5,303 nt of DNA, from NCBI GenBank assembly GCA_946004305.1, contig CAMFZJ010000089.1, forward strand, positions 1 through 5,303, in the 5' to 3' direction. Numbering within the stretch: position 1 is the first letter of the stretch; each line of letters starts with the position of its first letter. Of the stretch, positions 1-5,303 are shown piece after piece. This stretch comes from an uncultured Clostridia bacterium (lineage in GTDB: Bacteria > Bacillota > Clostridia > Oscillospirales > Acutalibacteraceae). The translations under genes and the position numbers were made by a program. Under the pieces are notes generated by a model. The model was given only the letters and a program-made list of their open reading frames with translations. It had not been told where the DNA came from and did no database searches.

Positions 1-44
1 ATTCCTCTACGTCTCGTGGGCTCGGAGATGTGTATAAGAGACAG
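1..44 (+). other. Illumina Nextera i7 adapter left in the assembly (not biological)
   Basis: Bases 11-25 read GTCTCGTGGGCTCGG and bases 26-44 read AGATGTGTATAAGAGACAG. Together they are the 34-base Nextera read-2 transposase adapter ending in the Tn5 mosaic end. Bases 3-10 (TCCTCTAC) match, from memory, the Nextera N712 i7 index in adapter orientation, and bases 1-2 (AT) fit the last two bases of the P7 arm. The match is exact and in the correct order, so this is library-adapter sequence assembled into the contig end. It is not a transposon in the organism. Genomic sequence starts at about base 45. Confidence 0.97.
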
Positions 45-873
45 ATATATGGCAACTTTAAAGGAAATTCAAAATTGTGAATTGCAGATTTTAAGAACTG
101 TTGTAGATATTTGTGAAAGGCACAAAATTAATTATTATTTGACTTATGGATCATTATTAGGCGCTATCAGGCATAATGGATTTATACCTTGGGATGATGA
201 TATTGATATATTTATGGGTTACGATGATATTAAAAAATTTAAAAAAATATGCAAAAAAGAATTACCTGATAAATATTTTTTTCAAGATTATGAAACAGAT
301 CCCGGGGCTAACTGGATATTCTCAAAAATTAGAGATAATGATACATATATGCCTGAATTTGGTGTTGAACGTAGTAAAGACTTGACCATAAACGAAGGAA
401 TATGGATAGATATTTTCCCTTTATTGGATGCATCATCTGATTATCAAAATATGATAAAGCAAATTAAGTATATTTTTAAATTTCAGCATAGTATTGTACA
501 TATTTCTGATTATAAAAAAAGTCAACAAACAGATTTTAAACATAAGTTGTTATTGTTGTTAACAAACACTAAATATAGAATTATGAGTAAATACTATATG
601 AGAAAATTTGAAAAGTTACAAGACAAAGATTCAGAACTGGTTATTGAAATGGTCAATTCATATTGGGATCCTTTATGTGAGAATAGTATGGAAAAAGCTT
701 TGTTTAAAACTATAGATAAATCTTGGCTTGAGCCACAAAAATTTCCTTTTGAGGGATATGAGTTTACTTGTTTTAAGGAATATGATAAGTACTTAAAGAA
801 AACTTATGGTGAAGATTATATGACACCTAAGAGATGGGCACATATGGAAGATTATTCAGATGTTATTGTGTGA
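45..873 (+). CDS. LicD-family phosphotransferase, 5' end cut or unresolved
   Basis: This encodes a LicD-family protein, a nucleotidyltransferase-fold enzyme that adds phosphocholine or a similar phospho-substituent to teichoic acid, capsule or other surface glycans in the cytoplasm. The first in-frame ATG in genomic sequence is at 49 and gives 274 residues, near the family's usual length. Counting from it, GSLLGAIRH (34-42) is followed by the signature WDDDID (48-53), whose aspartates bind metal and nucleotide. A second conserved block, GIWIDIFP, lies at about 117-124. The C-terminus carries the usual YLKKTYG-type segment. Only four genomic bases precede ATG 49, so no ribosome site can be seen and the true start may lie off the contig. 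An open frame continues upstream through the adapter to a GTG at 16, but those residues (MGSEMCIRDR) are adapter translation. The gene is very AT-rich; one internal 60-base line counts 13 G/C. The donor and acceptor cannot be inferred. Confidence 0.9.
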
Positions 874-913
874 GGACTCGTTGCTGATAACTTAGTGAAA
901 TCTTGACAAATAA

Positions 914-1252
914 GTATCATCAATAAAAAATGATATGATAGATTATGTAATAGTCTACGCTTATTCCGGTAGAATTACTGATGAAGAGACTGCAGCAATA
1001 CAAGAGTTTGCACTTAAGCGGGGCAAGAAAACTCTATCTATCGGTGTTAGACAAGCATTTACAGATGAATACATTTGTGTGGATCCATTTACAATGTTAG
1101 CGTACTTTATAAATGCTGATTATGTAATTACAGACACGTTTTATGGTACAGTATTTTCAATTAAGTATCAGATACCGTTTGCAACGATATTCAGGGAAAG
1201 CAATAAAGAAAAATTATCGGATTTATTGTTGTCTTTTGTATTTCAAAAATAA
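914..1252 (+). pseudogene. Polysaccharide pyruvyl transferase, C-terminal remnant
   Basis: The open stretch begins just after a TAA at 911-913; its first ATG is at 935 (105 residues). It resembles the last third of polysaccharide pyruvyl transferase (PS_pyruv_trans) proteins, which transfer pyruvate from phosphoenolpyruvate onto sugars of surface polymers. Recognisable pieces in order are DYVIVYAYSG, then ITDEETAAIQEFA, KRGKKTLSIG, then DEYICVDPF, then NADYVITDTFYGTVFSIKY and ATIFRESNKEKLSDLL. Family members are usually well over 300 residues, so about 200 or more N-terminal residues are missing. Similarity to the family begins upstream of the ATG and no Shine-Dalgarno sequence precedes 935, so this is a decayed end and not a small gene. 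The family's usual T-F-H-G-T motif reads T-F-Y-G-T here. The protein stops in a short tail (FVFQK) before a TAA. Confidence 0.8.
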
Positions 1253-1446
1253 TATCCATAAATGTTATTTCAAAAATCGGAATTAATTCGATAATAATGG
1301 GCACTCATCAGTTAATTATACGTGTGTTTGATACTTTGAATAATAGTACTTATTTTCCATTGCCGTATTTGTTTTATATTTTTGAAATTTCTATAGTTAT
1401 TATTTTTGAACTTTTTGTTATTTTATTAGTTAATAAATACTTATGA
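1207..1446 (+). pseudogene. Acyltransferase-3-like membrane protein, C-terminal remnant
   Basis: This frame is open from 1207 (after a TAA at 1204-1206) to a TGA at 1444-1446. From about 1252 it reads ISINVISKIGINS, then IIMGTHQLIIRVFD, a PLPYLFYIFEISIVIIFELF hydrophobic run and a short NKYL end. The KIGxNS followed by IMGTHQLI block, then a membrane segment, is what I would expect at the C-terminus of acyltransferase-3 (OafA/WecH-like) enzymes that O-acetylate surface sugars. About 65 residues remain of a family that is normally about 330 or longer, so nearly all membrane segments are gone. The only in-frame ATG (1297) lies inside the homologous block and has no ribosome site. The 5' part overlaps the end of the pyruvyl transferase remnant in another frame, so the junction lies at about 1230-1260. 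The family call rests on a short motif and is moderate. Confidence 0.6.
1239..1277 (+). repeat. 12-bp perfect direct repeat at the remnant junction
   Basis: TATTTCAAAAAT occurs at 1239-1250 and again at 1266-1277, an offset of exactly 27 bp (nine codons). In the acyltransferase-like frame both copies encode the same ISKI tetrapeptide. The first copy covers the last codons of the pyruvyl transferase remnant, so the pair sits exactly where the two gene ends meet. It could mark a short-homology recombination or a local duplication, but in such AT-rich DNA chance is also possible. Confidence 0.7.
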
Positions 1447-1471
1447 TTCCTTGTTGGGAAGAAAAATGTTC

Positions 1472-1477
1472 AGGAGG
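1472..1477 (+). promoter_or_regulatory. Ribosome binding site of rmlA
   Basis: AGGAGG, a full Shine-Dalgarno consensus, ends five bases before the ATG at 1483. It fixes the rmlA start and is the first strong ribosome site in the window; neither remnant upstream has one. Confidence 0.9.
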
Positions 1478-1482
1478 CGTTT

Positions 1483-2373
1483 ATGAAAGGTATAATTTTG
1501 GCAGGTGGTAGTGGTACAAGGCTCTACCCTTTGACAACTGTTACAAGTAAACAGCTTTTGCCGGTGTATGACAAACCTATGATTTACTATCCTTTGTCTG
1601 TGCTGATGAATGCCGGTATTCGTGAGATTTTGATTATTTCCACACCTGAGGACACACCTCGCTTTGAGGCACTTCTAGGTGACGGACACCAGTTTGGTAT
1701 TGAGCTTACATATGCAGTTCAGCCCAGTCCTGACGGTCTTGCTCAGGCTTTTATTATCGGTGCTGACTTTATCGGAAATGACAGCGTTGCTATGGTGCTT
1801 GGTGACAACATTTTTGCCGGTCACGGTTTGAAAAAGCGTCTTAAGGCAGCGGTTGAAAATGCTGAAACAGGTCAGGGTGCAACCGTGTTTGGATATTATG
1901 TTGATGACCCTGAGCGTTTTGGTATTGTAGAGTTTGACAAAGAGGGCAAGGCTATTTCTATTGAAGAAAAGCCACAGCATCCTAAGACAAATTACTGTGT
2001 AACAGGTCTTTATTTTTACGATAATGACGTTGTTGAATATGCTAAGAATTTAAAGCCGTCTCCTCGTGGAGAGCTGGAAATTACTGACCTTAACAGAATT
2101 TACCTTGAAAAGGGCAAGCTTAATGTTGAGCTTTTAGGTCAGGGATTCACTTGGCTTGATACAGGCACACACGAAAGTCTTGTGGACGCCTGTAACTTTG
2201 TTTATACTGTTGAAAGACATCAGCACAGAAAAATTGCCTGCCTTGAAGAAATTGCTTTTCTTAATGGTTGGATTAGCAAAGAGGCGGTAATGGAAAGATA
2301 TGAAGTGCTAAAGAAAAATCAGTATGGACAATACCTGAAAGACGTATTGGATGGAAAATATTTAGATAAATAA
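1483..2373 (+). CDS. rmlA: Glucose-1-phosphate thymidylyltransferase
   Basis: RmlA (RfbA) joins dTTP and glucose-1-phosphate to give dTDP-glucose and pyrophosphate in the cytoplasm. This is the first and usually feedback-controlled step towards dTDP-L-rhamnose. The 296-residue protein matches the usual length of about 290. The nucleotide-binding signature GGSGTRLYPLT spans 8-18, and K23 begins KQLLPVYDKPMIYYPLS (23-39). VLGDNIFAGHG (105-115) contains the metal-binding D108. EEKP lies at 161-164, PRGELEITD at 194-202 and WLDTGTH at 224-230 (D226). The start is set by a perfect AGGAGG site. It is the first gene of a four-gene operon, with only 12 bases to rmlB. Its G+C content is clearly higher than that of the DNA just upstream (one 60-base line counts 28 G/C). 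I could not identify a convincing promoter in front of it. Confidence 0.97.
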   Translation: MKGIILAGGSGTRLYPLTTVTSKQLLPVYDKPMIYYPLSVLMNAGIREILIISTPEDTPRFEALLGDGHQFGIELTYAVQPSPDGLAQAFIIGADFIGNDSVAMVLGDNIFAGHGLKKRLKAAVENAETGQGATVFGYYVDDPERFGIVEFDKEGKAISIEEKPQHPKTNYCVTGLYFYDNDVVEYAKNLKPSPRGELEITDLNRIYLEKGKLNVELLGQGFTWLDTGTHESLVDACNFVYTVERHQHRKIACLEEIAFLNGWISKEAVMERYEVLKKNQYGQYLKDVLDGKYLDK

Positions 2374-2385
2374 GGAGTAATCATT

Positions 2386-3414
2386 ATGACAATAATAGTA
2401 ACCGGCGGTGCAGGATTTATCGGCTCAAACTTTGTATTTCATATGCTGAAAAAATATCCTGACTATCGCATCATTTGTTTGGATAAACTTACATATGCAG
2501 GCAATCTTTCAACTTTAGAGCCTGTTATGGATAATCCTAACTTCAGATTTGTAAAGGCAGACATTTGTGACAGAGTTGCTGTGGACAAGCTTTTTGAGGA
2601 AGAGCATCCTGATATGGTTGTAAACTTTGCGGCAGAAAGCCACGTTGACCGTTCCATAGAAAATCCGGGAATTTTCCTTGAAACTAATATTATGGGAACT
2701 CAGACACTTATGGACGCTTGCCGTAAGTATGGAATCACCCGTTATCATCAGGTTTCAACTGATGAGGTTTACGGTGATTTACCTCTTGACAGACCTGATT
2801 TGTTTTTCACAGAGGAAACTCCAATCCACACTTCAAGCCCGTATTCATCATCAAAGGCAGGTGCGGATTTACTGGTTCTGGCTTATCACAGAACTTACGG
2901 ACTGCCTGTTACAATCAGCCGTTGCTCTAACAACTATGGCCCGTATCACTTCCCTGAAAAGCTGATCCCCCTTATGATTGCCAATGCACTTAACGACAAG
3001 CCTCTTCCTGTTTACGGTAAGGGTGAGAATGTTCGTGACTGGCTGTATGTAGAGGATCACTGCAAGGCTATTGACCTTGTTATTCACAAGGGCAGAGTCG
3101 GTGAGGTTTATAATATTGGCGGCCACAATGAAATGAAAAATATTGACATTGTTAAGCTGATTTGCAAAGAGCTTGGCAAGTCAGAGGATTTAATCACATA
3201 TGTTGCTGACCGTAAAGGTCACGATATGCGTTATGCCATTGACCCTACAAAGATTCATAATGAACTGGGCTGGCTTCCTGAAACTATGTTTGCAGACGGT
3301 ATAAAAAAGACTATCCGCTGGTATTTGGATAACAAGGAATGGTGGGAGACTATCATTAGCGGCGAATATCAGAATTATTATGACAAAATGTATGGTAATC
3401 GTGGTGAGGCATAA
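2386..3414 (+). CDS. rmlB: dTDP-glucose 4,6-dehydratase
   Basis: RmlB (RfbB) converts dTDP-glucose to dTDP-4-keto-6-deoxyglucose using a bound NAD+, the second step of dTDP-rhamnose synthesis. At 342 residues it has the family's normal length. It is an extended short-chain dehydrogenase/reductase. The Rossmann motif TGGAGFIGSN is at 6-15, and FAAESHVDRS (81-90) is typical of the enzyme. The active-site segment STDEVYGDL (124-132) supplies T125, D126 and E127, and the catalytic pair Y153 and K157 lies in YSSSK. RCSNNYGPYHFPEKLIP (179-195) and NVRDWLYVEDH are further hallmarks. The ribosome site AGGAG (2373-2377) shares its first base with the rmlA stop codon, which suggests coupled translation. 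All catalytic residues are present. Confidence 0.97.
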   Translation: MTIIVTGGAGFIGSNFVFHMLKKYPDYRIICLDKLTYAGNLSTLEPVMDNPNFRFVKADICDRVAVDKLFEEEHPDMVVNFAAESHVDRSIENPGIFLETNIMGTQTLMDACRKYGITRYHQVSTDEVYGDLPLDRPDLFFTEETPIHTSSPYSSSKAGADLLVLAYHRTYGLPVTISRCSNNYGPYHFPEKLIPLMIANALNDKPLPVYGKGENVRDWLYVEDHCKAIDLVIHKGRVGEVYNIGGHNEMKNIDIVKLICKELGKSEDLITYVADRKGHDMRYAIDPTKIHNELGWLPETMFADGIKKTIRWYLDNKEWWETIISGEYQNYYDKMYGNRGEA

Positions 3415-3417
3415 TTT

Positions 3418-4314
3418 ATGAAAGTGTTTGTAACCGGTGTAGGCGGTCAGCTTGGCTATGACATTATTAATGAGCTTAACAAACGTGGATATAAGGCAAT
3501 CGGTACTGATATTTTGGAAAACGTATCAAATGTACAGAATTATGTTCAGCTTGATATTACAGACAAAAAAGCTGTAGAAAAGGTAATTACAGAAGTTAAC
3601 CCTGACGTTGTTATTCATTGCGCAGCATGGACAGCTGTTGACGCCGCAGAAGATGAAGAAAATAAAGAAAAGGTTTATGCTATCAATACTCAGGGTACAA
3701 GGAATATTGCCGAGGCTTGCAAAAATATAGACTGCAAAATCATATATATTTCTACCGACTACGTATTTAACGGTCAGGGAGAAAAGCCTTGGGAACCTGA
3801 TTGCAAGGATTACGCTCCCCTTAATGTTTATGGTAAATCAAAGCTTCAGGGTGAGCTTGCAGTAGCAGATACTTTGGAAAAGTATTTTATTGTGCGAATT
3901 GCTTGGGTTTTTGGTAAAAACGGAAACAATTTTATTAAGACTATGCTCAGAGTTGGTAAGAATCATCCAAAAGTAACTGTTGTAAATGATCAGATTGGTA
4001 CTCCAACCTATACCTATGATCTTGCAAGACTTTTGGTTGATATGGCTGAAACTGATAAATACGGCTACTACCACGCTACTAACGAGGGAGGATATATCAG
4101 CTGGTATGACTTTACCAGCGAGATTTATAAGCAGGCAGGGTTATCTACAGAGGTTGTACCTGTCACTACTGCTGAGTACGGACTTAGCAAAGCTGCAAGA
4201 CCCTTTAACAGCCGACTTGATAAATCTAAATTAATTGAGAATGGCTTTAAACCCCTGCCCATATGGCAGGACGCACTTGCAAGATATTTGAAGGAGCTTG
4301 AGGAAGATGAGTAA
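3418..4314 (+). CDS. rmlD: dTDP-4-dehydrorhamnose reductase
   Basis: RmlD (RfbD) reduces dTDP-4-keto-L-rhamnose to dTDP-L-rhamnose with NAD(P)H, the last step of the pathway. The 298-residue protein has the usual length. The cofactor-binding GVGGQLG lies at 7-13, HCAAWTAVDAAE at 67-78, STDYVFNG at 112-119 and the catalytic YGKSK at 138-142 (Y138, K142). RIAWVFG and NDQIGTPTYTYDLA are typical later blocks. It begins three bases after the rmlB stop, and its likely ribosome site, GGTGAGG (3403-3409), lies inside the rmlB end. Here the reductase gene comes before the epimerase gene, giving the order A-B-D-C, although the epimerase acts first in the pathway. Confidence 0.96.
   Translation: MKVFVTGVGGQLGYDIINELNKRGYKAIGTDILENVSNVQNYVQLDITDKKAVEKVITEVNPDVVIHCAAWTAVDAAEDEENKEKVYAINTQGTRNIAEACKNIDCKIIYISTDYVFNGQGEKPWEPDCKDYAPLNVYGKSKLQGELAVADTLEKYFIVRIAWVFGKNGNNFIKTMLRVGKNHPKVTVVNDQIGTPTYTYDLARLLVDMAETDKYGYYHATNEGGYISWYDFTSEIYKQAGLSTEVVPVTTAEYGLSKAARPFNSRLDKSKLIENGFKPLPIWQDALARYLKELEEDE
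4292..4296 (+). promoter_or_regulatory. Ribosome binding site deciding the rmlC start
   Basis: AGGAG, inside the end of rmlD, lies 10 bases before the ATG at 4307. It is only one base before a TTG at 4298 that would give a three-residue-longer protein. The spacing therefore favours ATG 4307. A second purine-rich stretch, GAGGAAG, lies between the two candidates but is too close to the ATG to be the main site. Confidence 0.7.
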
Positions 4315-4861
4315 TTTTAATTTTATAAAAACTGAGATTGAGGGAGTAGTTATTGTTGAGCCAAAGGTTTTTGGCGATAACAGAGGTTACTTTATGGAAA
4401 CCTATGAGGAGAAAAAGTTTGCTGAGGGTGGAATTACTGCCAAGTTTGTCCAGGACAACCAGTCAAAATCAACTAAGGGTGTTCTCCGTGGACTTCATTT
4501 TCAGAAAACATACCCTCAAGCTAAGCTTGTAAGGGTGATTAAGGGTGAGGTTTATGATGTTGCCGTTGACTTAAGAAAGTCAAGTCCCACTTACGGAAAG
4601 TATGTTGGTGTTCTTCTTTCAGAAGAAAACAAAAAACAGTTCTTTATTCCAAAGGGCTTTGCTCACGGATTTTTAGTAATGTCTGATGAGGCTGAATTTG
4701 TTTACAAATGTGATGATTTCTATCACCCCGAGGACGAAGGGGGACTTCTCTGGAATGATGAAACAATAGGAATAGACTGGCCTTTAGAGGGGATAGAGAA
4801 TATAAACCTATCTGAAAAAGATAAGGTTAATGCTCCTTTCGGGTCATTTGCTTTTGAATAA
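4307..4861 (+). CDS. rmlC: dTDP-4-dehydrorhamnose 3,5-epimerase
   Basis: RmlC (RfbC) epimerises carbons 3 and 5 of dTDP-4-keto-6-deoxyglucose to give dTDP-4-keto-L-rhamnose, the third pathway step, which feeds RmlD. Starting at ATG 4307 the protein has 184 residues, a normal length for this cupin-fold dimer. Visible hallmarks are DNRGYFMETY (24-33), QDNQSKSTKGVLRGLHFQ (49-66) with R61 and the catalytic base H64, K73, then KGEVYDVAVDLR (79-90), FIPKGFAHGFLV (113-124) with H120, Y133 and D172. These positions agree with the known active-site His, Lys, Tyr and Asp of the Salmonella enzyme. The gene overlaps the rmlD end by eight bases in another frame, as expected for coupled translation. It is the last gene of the operon and is followed at once by a terminator. 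Confidence 0.96.
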   Translation: MSNFNFIKTEIEGVVIVEPKVFGDNRGYFMETYEEKKFAEGGITAKFVQDNQSKSTKGVLRGLHFQKTYPQAKLVRVIKGEVYDVAVDLRKSSPTYGKYVGVLLSEENKKQFFIPKGFAHGFLVMSDEAEFVYKCDDFYHPEDEGGLLWNDETIGIDWPLEGIENINLSEKDKVNAPFGSFAFE

Positions 4862-4877
4862 AGCTGTTATGTATTAC

Positions 4878-4916
4878 AAGTCGTTAATTTTCGTTTACAG
4901 AAAATTAACGGCTTTT
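4878..4916 (+). terminator. Rho-independent terminator of the rml operon
   Basis: A long hairpin starts 17 bases after the rmlC stop. The left arm is 4878-4892 and the right arm is 4900-4914: about 15 pairs including one G-T pair, with a seven-base loop (GTTTACA). The base of the stem runs into TTTT (4913-4916) followed by TATTATT. The stem is AT-rich in its upper part, but its length makes it convincing. On the opposite strand no T-run follows the stem, so it should stop only + strand transcription. Confidence 0.88.
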
Positions 4917-4920
4917 ATTA

Positions 4921-4949
4921 TTGACATTGTGTAAAAAATGCAATATAAT
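4921..4949 (+). promoter_or_regulatory. Full-consensus sigma-A promoter for the capD-like gene
   Basis: TTGACA (4921-4926) and TATAAT (4944-4949) are both exact consensus hexamers with the optimal 17-bp spacer. The pair lies directly behind the rml terminator and 71 bp ahead of the next gene's start. Transcription should begin at about 4956-4958, giving a leader of roughly 63 bases. Such a site would be strong unless repressed. Confidence 0.9.
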
Positions 4950-4978
4950 GAATAAAAGTATATATTTTTTTAGCAAAA

Positions 4979-4997
4979 ATTTACTATTATTTACTAT
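4979..4997 (+). repeat. Two copies of ATTTACTAT, 10 bp apart, in the leader
   Basis: ATTTACTAT occurs at 4979-4987 and 4989-4997, a period of 10 bp (one helical turn). The pair lies between the likely transcription start and the ribosome site of the capD-like gene. It could be a binding site for a regulator working on one face of the helix, but the DNA here is very AT-rich and no known operator is recognised. Confidence 0.4.
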
Positions 4998-5019
4998 ATT
5001 TTGAAAGGGAAGACCCGGT

Positions 5020-5303
5020 TTGAGGAAGCTTAATTATAGAAAAATTATCTTGGCTATTGCAGATATATTCATAGTTGCTATAGGCACTCTCATCACTAAT
5101 TATATATTTACGTTCTTTGCTCCTGCTTATTCCCAGGGAATCAGAGGATTGCTGTATATAATGATCGCTGACGCAGTTATGTGCCTTTTAGTTCAGTATT
5201 CTATAGGCACATACTCAAAGGCTTGGAGATATTTTAGAATCAGGGATTATGTTGCCTGTGGCGCCGGTATGCTTGTGGGTCAGTTTCTTGCTATTGTAAT
5301 TTT
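5020..5303 (+). CDS. CapD/EpsC-like membrane nucleotide-sugar dehydratase/epimerase, N-terminal part
   Basis: The first 94 residues of a protein that runs off the window. The pattern fits the membrane anchor of CapD/EpsC/FlaA1/PglF-type polysaccharide biosynthesis proteins. A short basic start (RKLNYRK) is followed by hydrophobic segments at about 9-33, 44-63 and 77-94. Between the last two is GTYSKAWRYFRIRDY (63-77), like the family's G-x-Y-x-x-x-W-R-Y-x-x-x-R-D motif. In complete members a cytoplasmic Rossmann domain follows and converts UDP-GlcNAc-type sugars; that part is not visible here. The start is probably TTG 5020. An in-frame TGA lies at 5002-5004, no ATG or GTG occurs between, and AAAGGGA (5004-5010) gives a weak ribosome site nine bases upstream. 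The first in-frame ATG (5161) would remove the first membrane segment. The gene has its own strong promoter, separate from the rml operon. Confidence 0.78.
   Translation, partial: MRKLNYRKIILAIADIFIVAIGTLITNYIFTFFAPAYSQGIRGLLYIMIADAVMCLLVQYSIGTYSKAWRYFRIRDYVACGAGMLVGQFLAIVI

Noticed and set aside
26..44. Tn5 mosaic end as evidence of a natural transposon
   Set aside because: It is the hyperactive Tn5 mosaic end used in library kits and is fused to Illumina adapter bases, so it is a reagent and not a mobile element.
903..939. TTGACA at 903-908 and TATGAT at 934-939 as a promoter for the pyruvyl transferase remnant
   Set aside because: The spacer is 25 bp, far from 17, and no -10-like hexamer lies at the right distance; no ribosome site follows.
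1442..1447. TATGAT as a -10 element for the rml operon
   Set aside because: It is 5/6 to consensus and suitably upstream of the ribosome site, but no recognisable -35 lies 16-18 bp before it, and such hexamers are common in AT-rich DNA. The operon promoter remains unidentified.
1675..1980. A 101-codon open frame on the - strand inside rmlA, and similar ones inside rmlB and rmlD
   Set aside because: They lie fully antisense to or in other frames of well-conserved enzymes, have no recognisable domain, and are expected by chance.
4298..4306. TTG at 4298 as the rmlC start
   Set aside because: Only one base separates it from the AGGAG ribosome site, whereas ATG 4307 has workable spacing and matches the usual protein length.
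1..5303. CRISPR arrays, tRNA or rRNA genes, insertion sequences, defence or phage genes
   Set aside because: None were seen on either strand. All substantial frames are explained by surface-glycan genes, and no new system could be supported.

Overview
The window looks like one end of a contig from a metagenome or draft genome of a low-to-moderate GC Gram-positive bacterium. It is most likely Bacillota and probably a gut-type Clostridia lineage. This rests on strong AGGAGG-type ribosome sites, a TTGACA-17-TATAAT promoter, the AT-rich spacers and the style of the cell-surface glycan genes. The exact taxon cannot be read from the sequence. The theme is cell-envelope polysaccharide (capsule, teichoic-acid-like or rhamnan) biosynthesis, and all genes lie on the + strand.

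Layout. Bases 1-44 are not biological. They match an Illumina Nextera i7 index read-through (index, read-2 adapter, 19-base mosaic end), and genomic DNA begins at about 45. Bases 45-873 hold a LicD-family phosphotransferase whose 5' end is cut or unresolved. Bases 874-1446 hold two decayed gene ends in tandem: the C-terminal third of a polysaccharide pyruvyl transferase and the last part of an acyltransferase-3-like membrane protein. A 12-bp perfect direct repeat lies at their junction. This left part is very AT-rich; sample 60-base lines hand-count at 13-22% G+C.

At about 1450-1480 composition changes sharply (a sample line in the next gene is 47% G+C) and a tight four-gene operon begins: rmlA-rmlB-rmlD-rmlC (1483-4861). 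It encodes the complete pathway from glucose-1-phosphate and dTTP to dTDP-L-rhamnose. All key motifs are intact, and the genes are spaced +12, +3 and -8 nt apart. A Rho-independent terminator (4878-4916) closes the operon. Immediately after it is a full-consensus sigma-A promoter (4921-4949), then a 5' leader, then the start of a CapD/EpsC/FlaA1-like membrane-anchored nucleotide-sugar dehydratase/epimerase (5020 to the window end), probably using a TTG start.

How the genes fit together: the rml operon supplies activated rhamnose for a surface polymer. The LicD-type enzyme would decorate a glycan with a phospho-substituent, and the CapD-like enzyme would make another nucleotide sugar or act early in the polymer pathway. 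The two remnants look like scars of gene exchange in the variable part of a surface-polysaccharide locus beside the conserved rhamnose genes. I found no sign of an undescribed system here; the most informative points are the adapter artefact, the remnant zone and the strong promoter.
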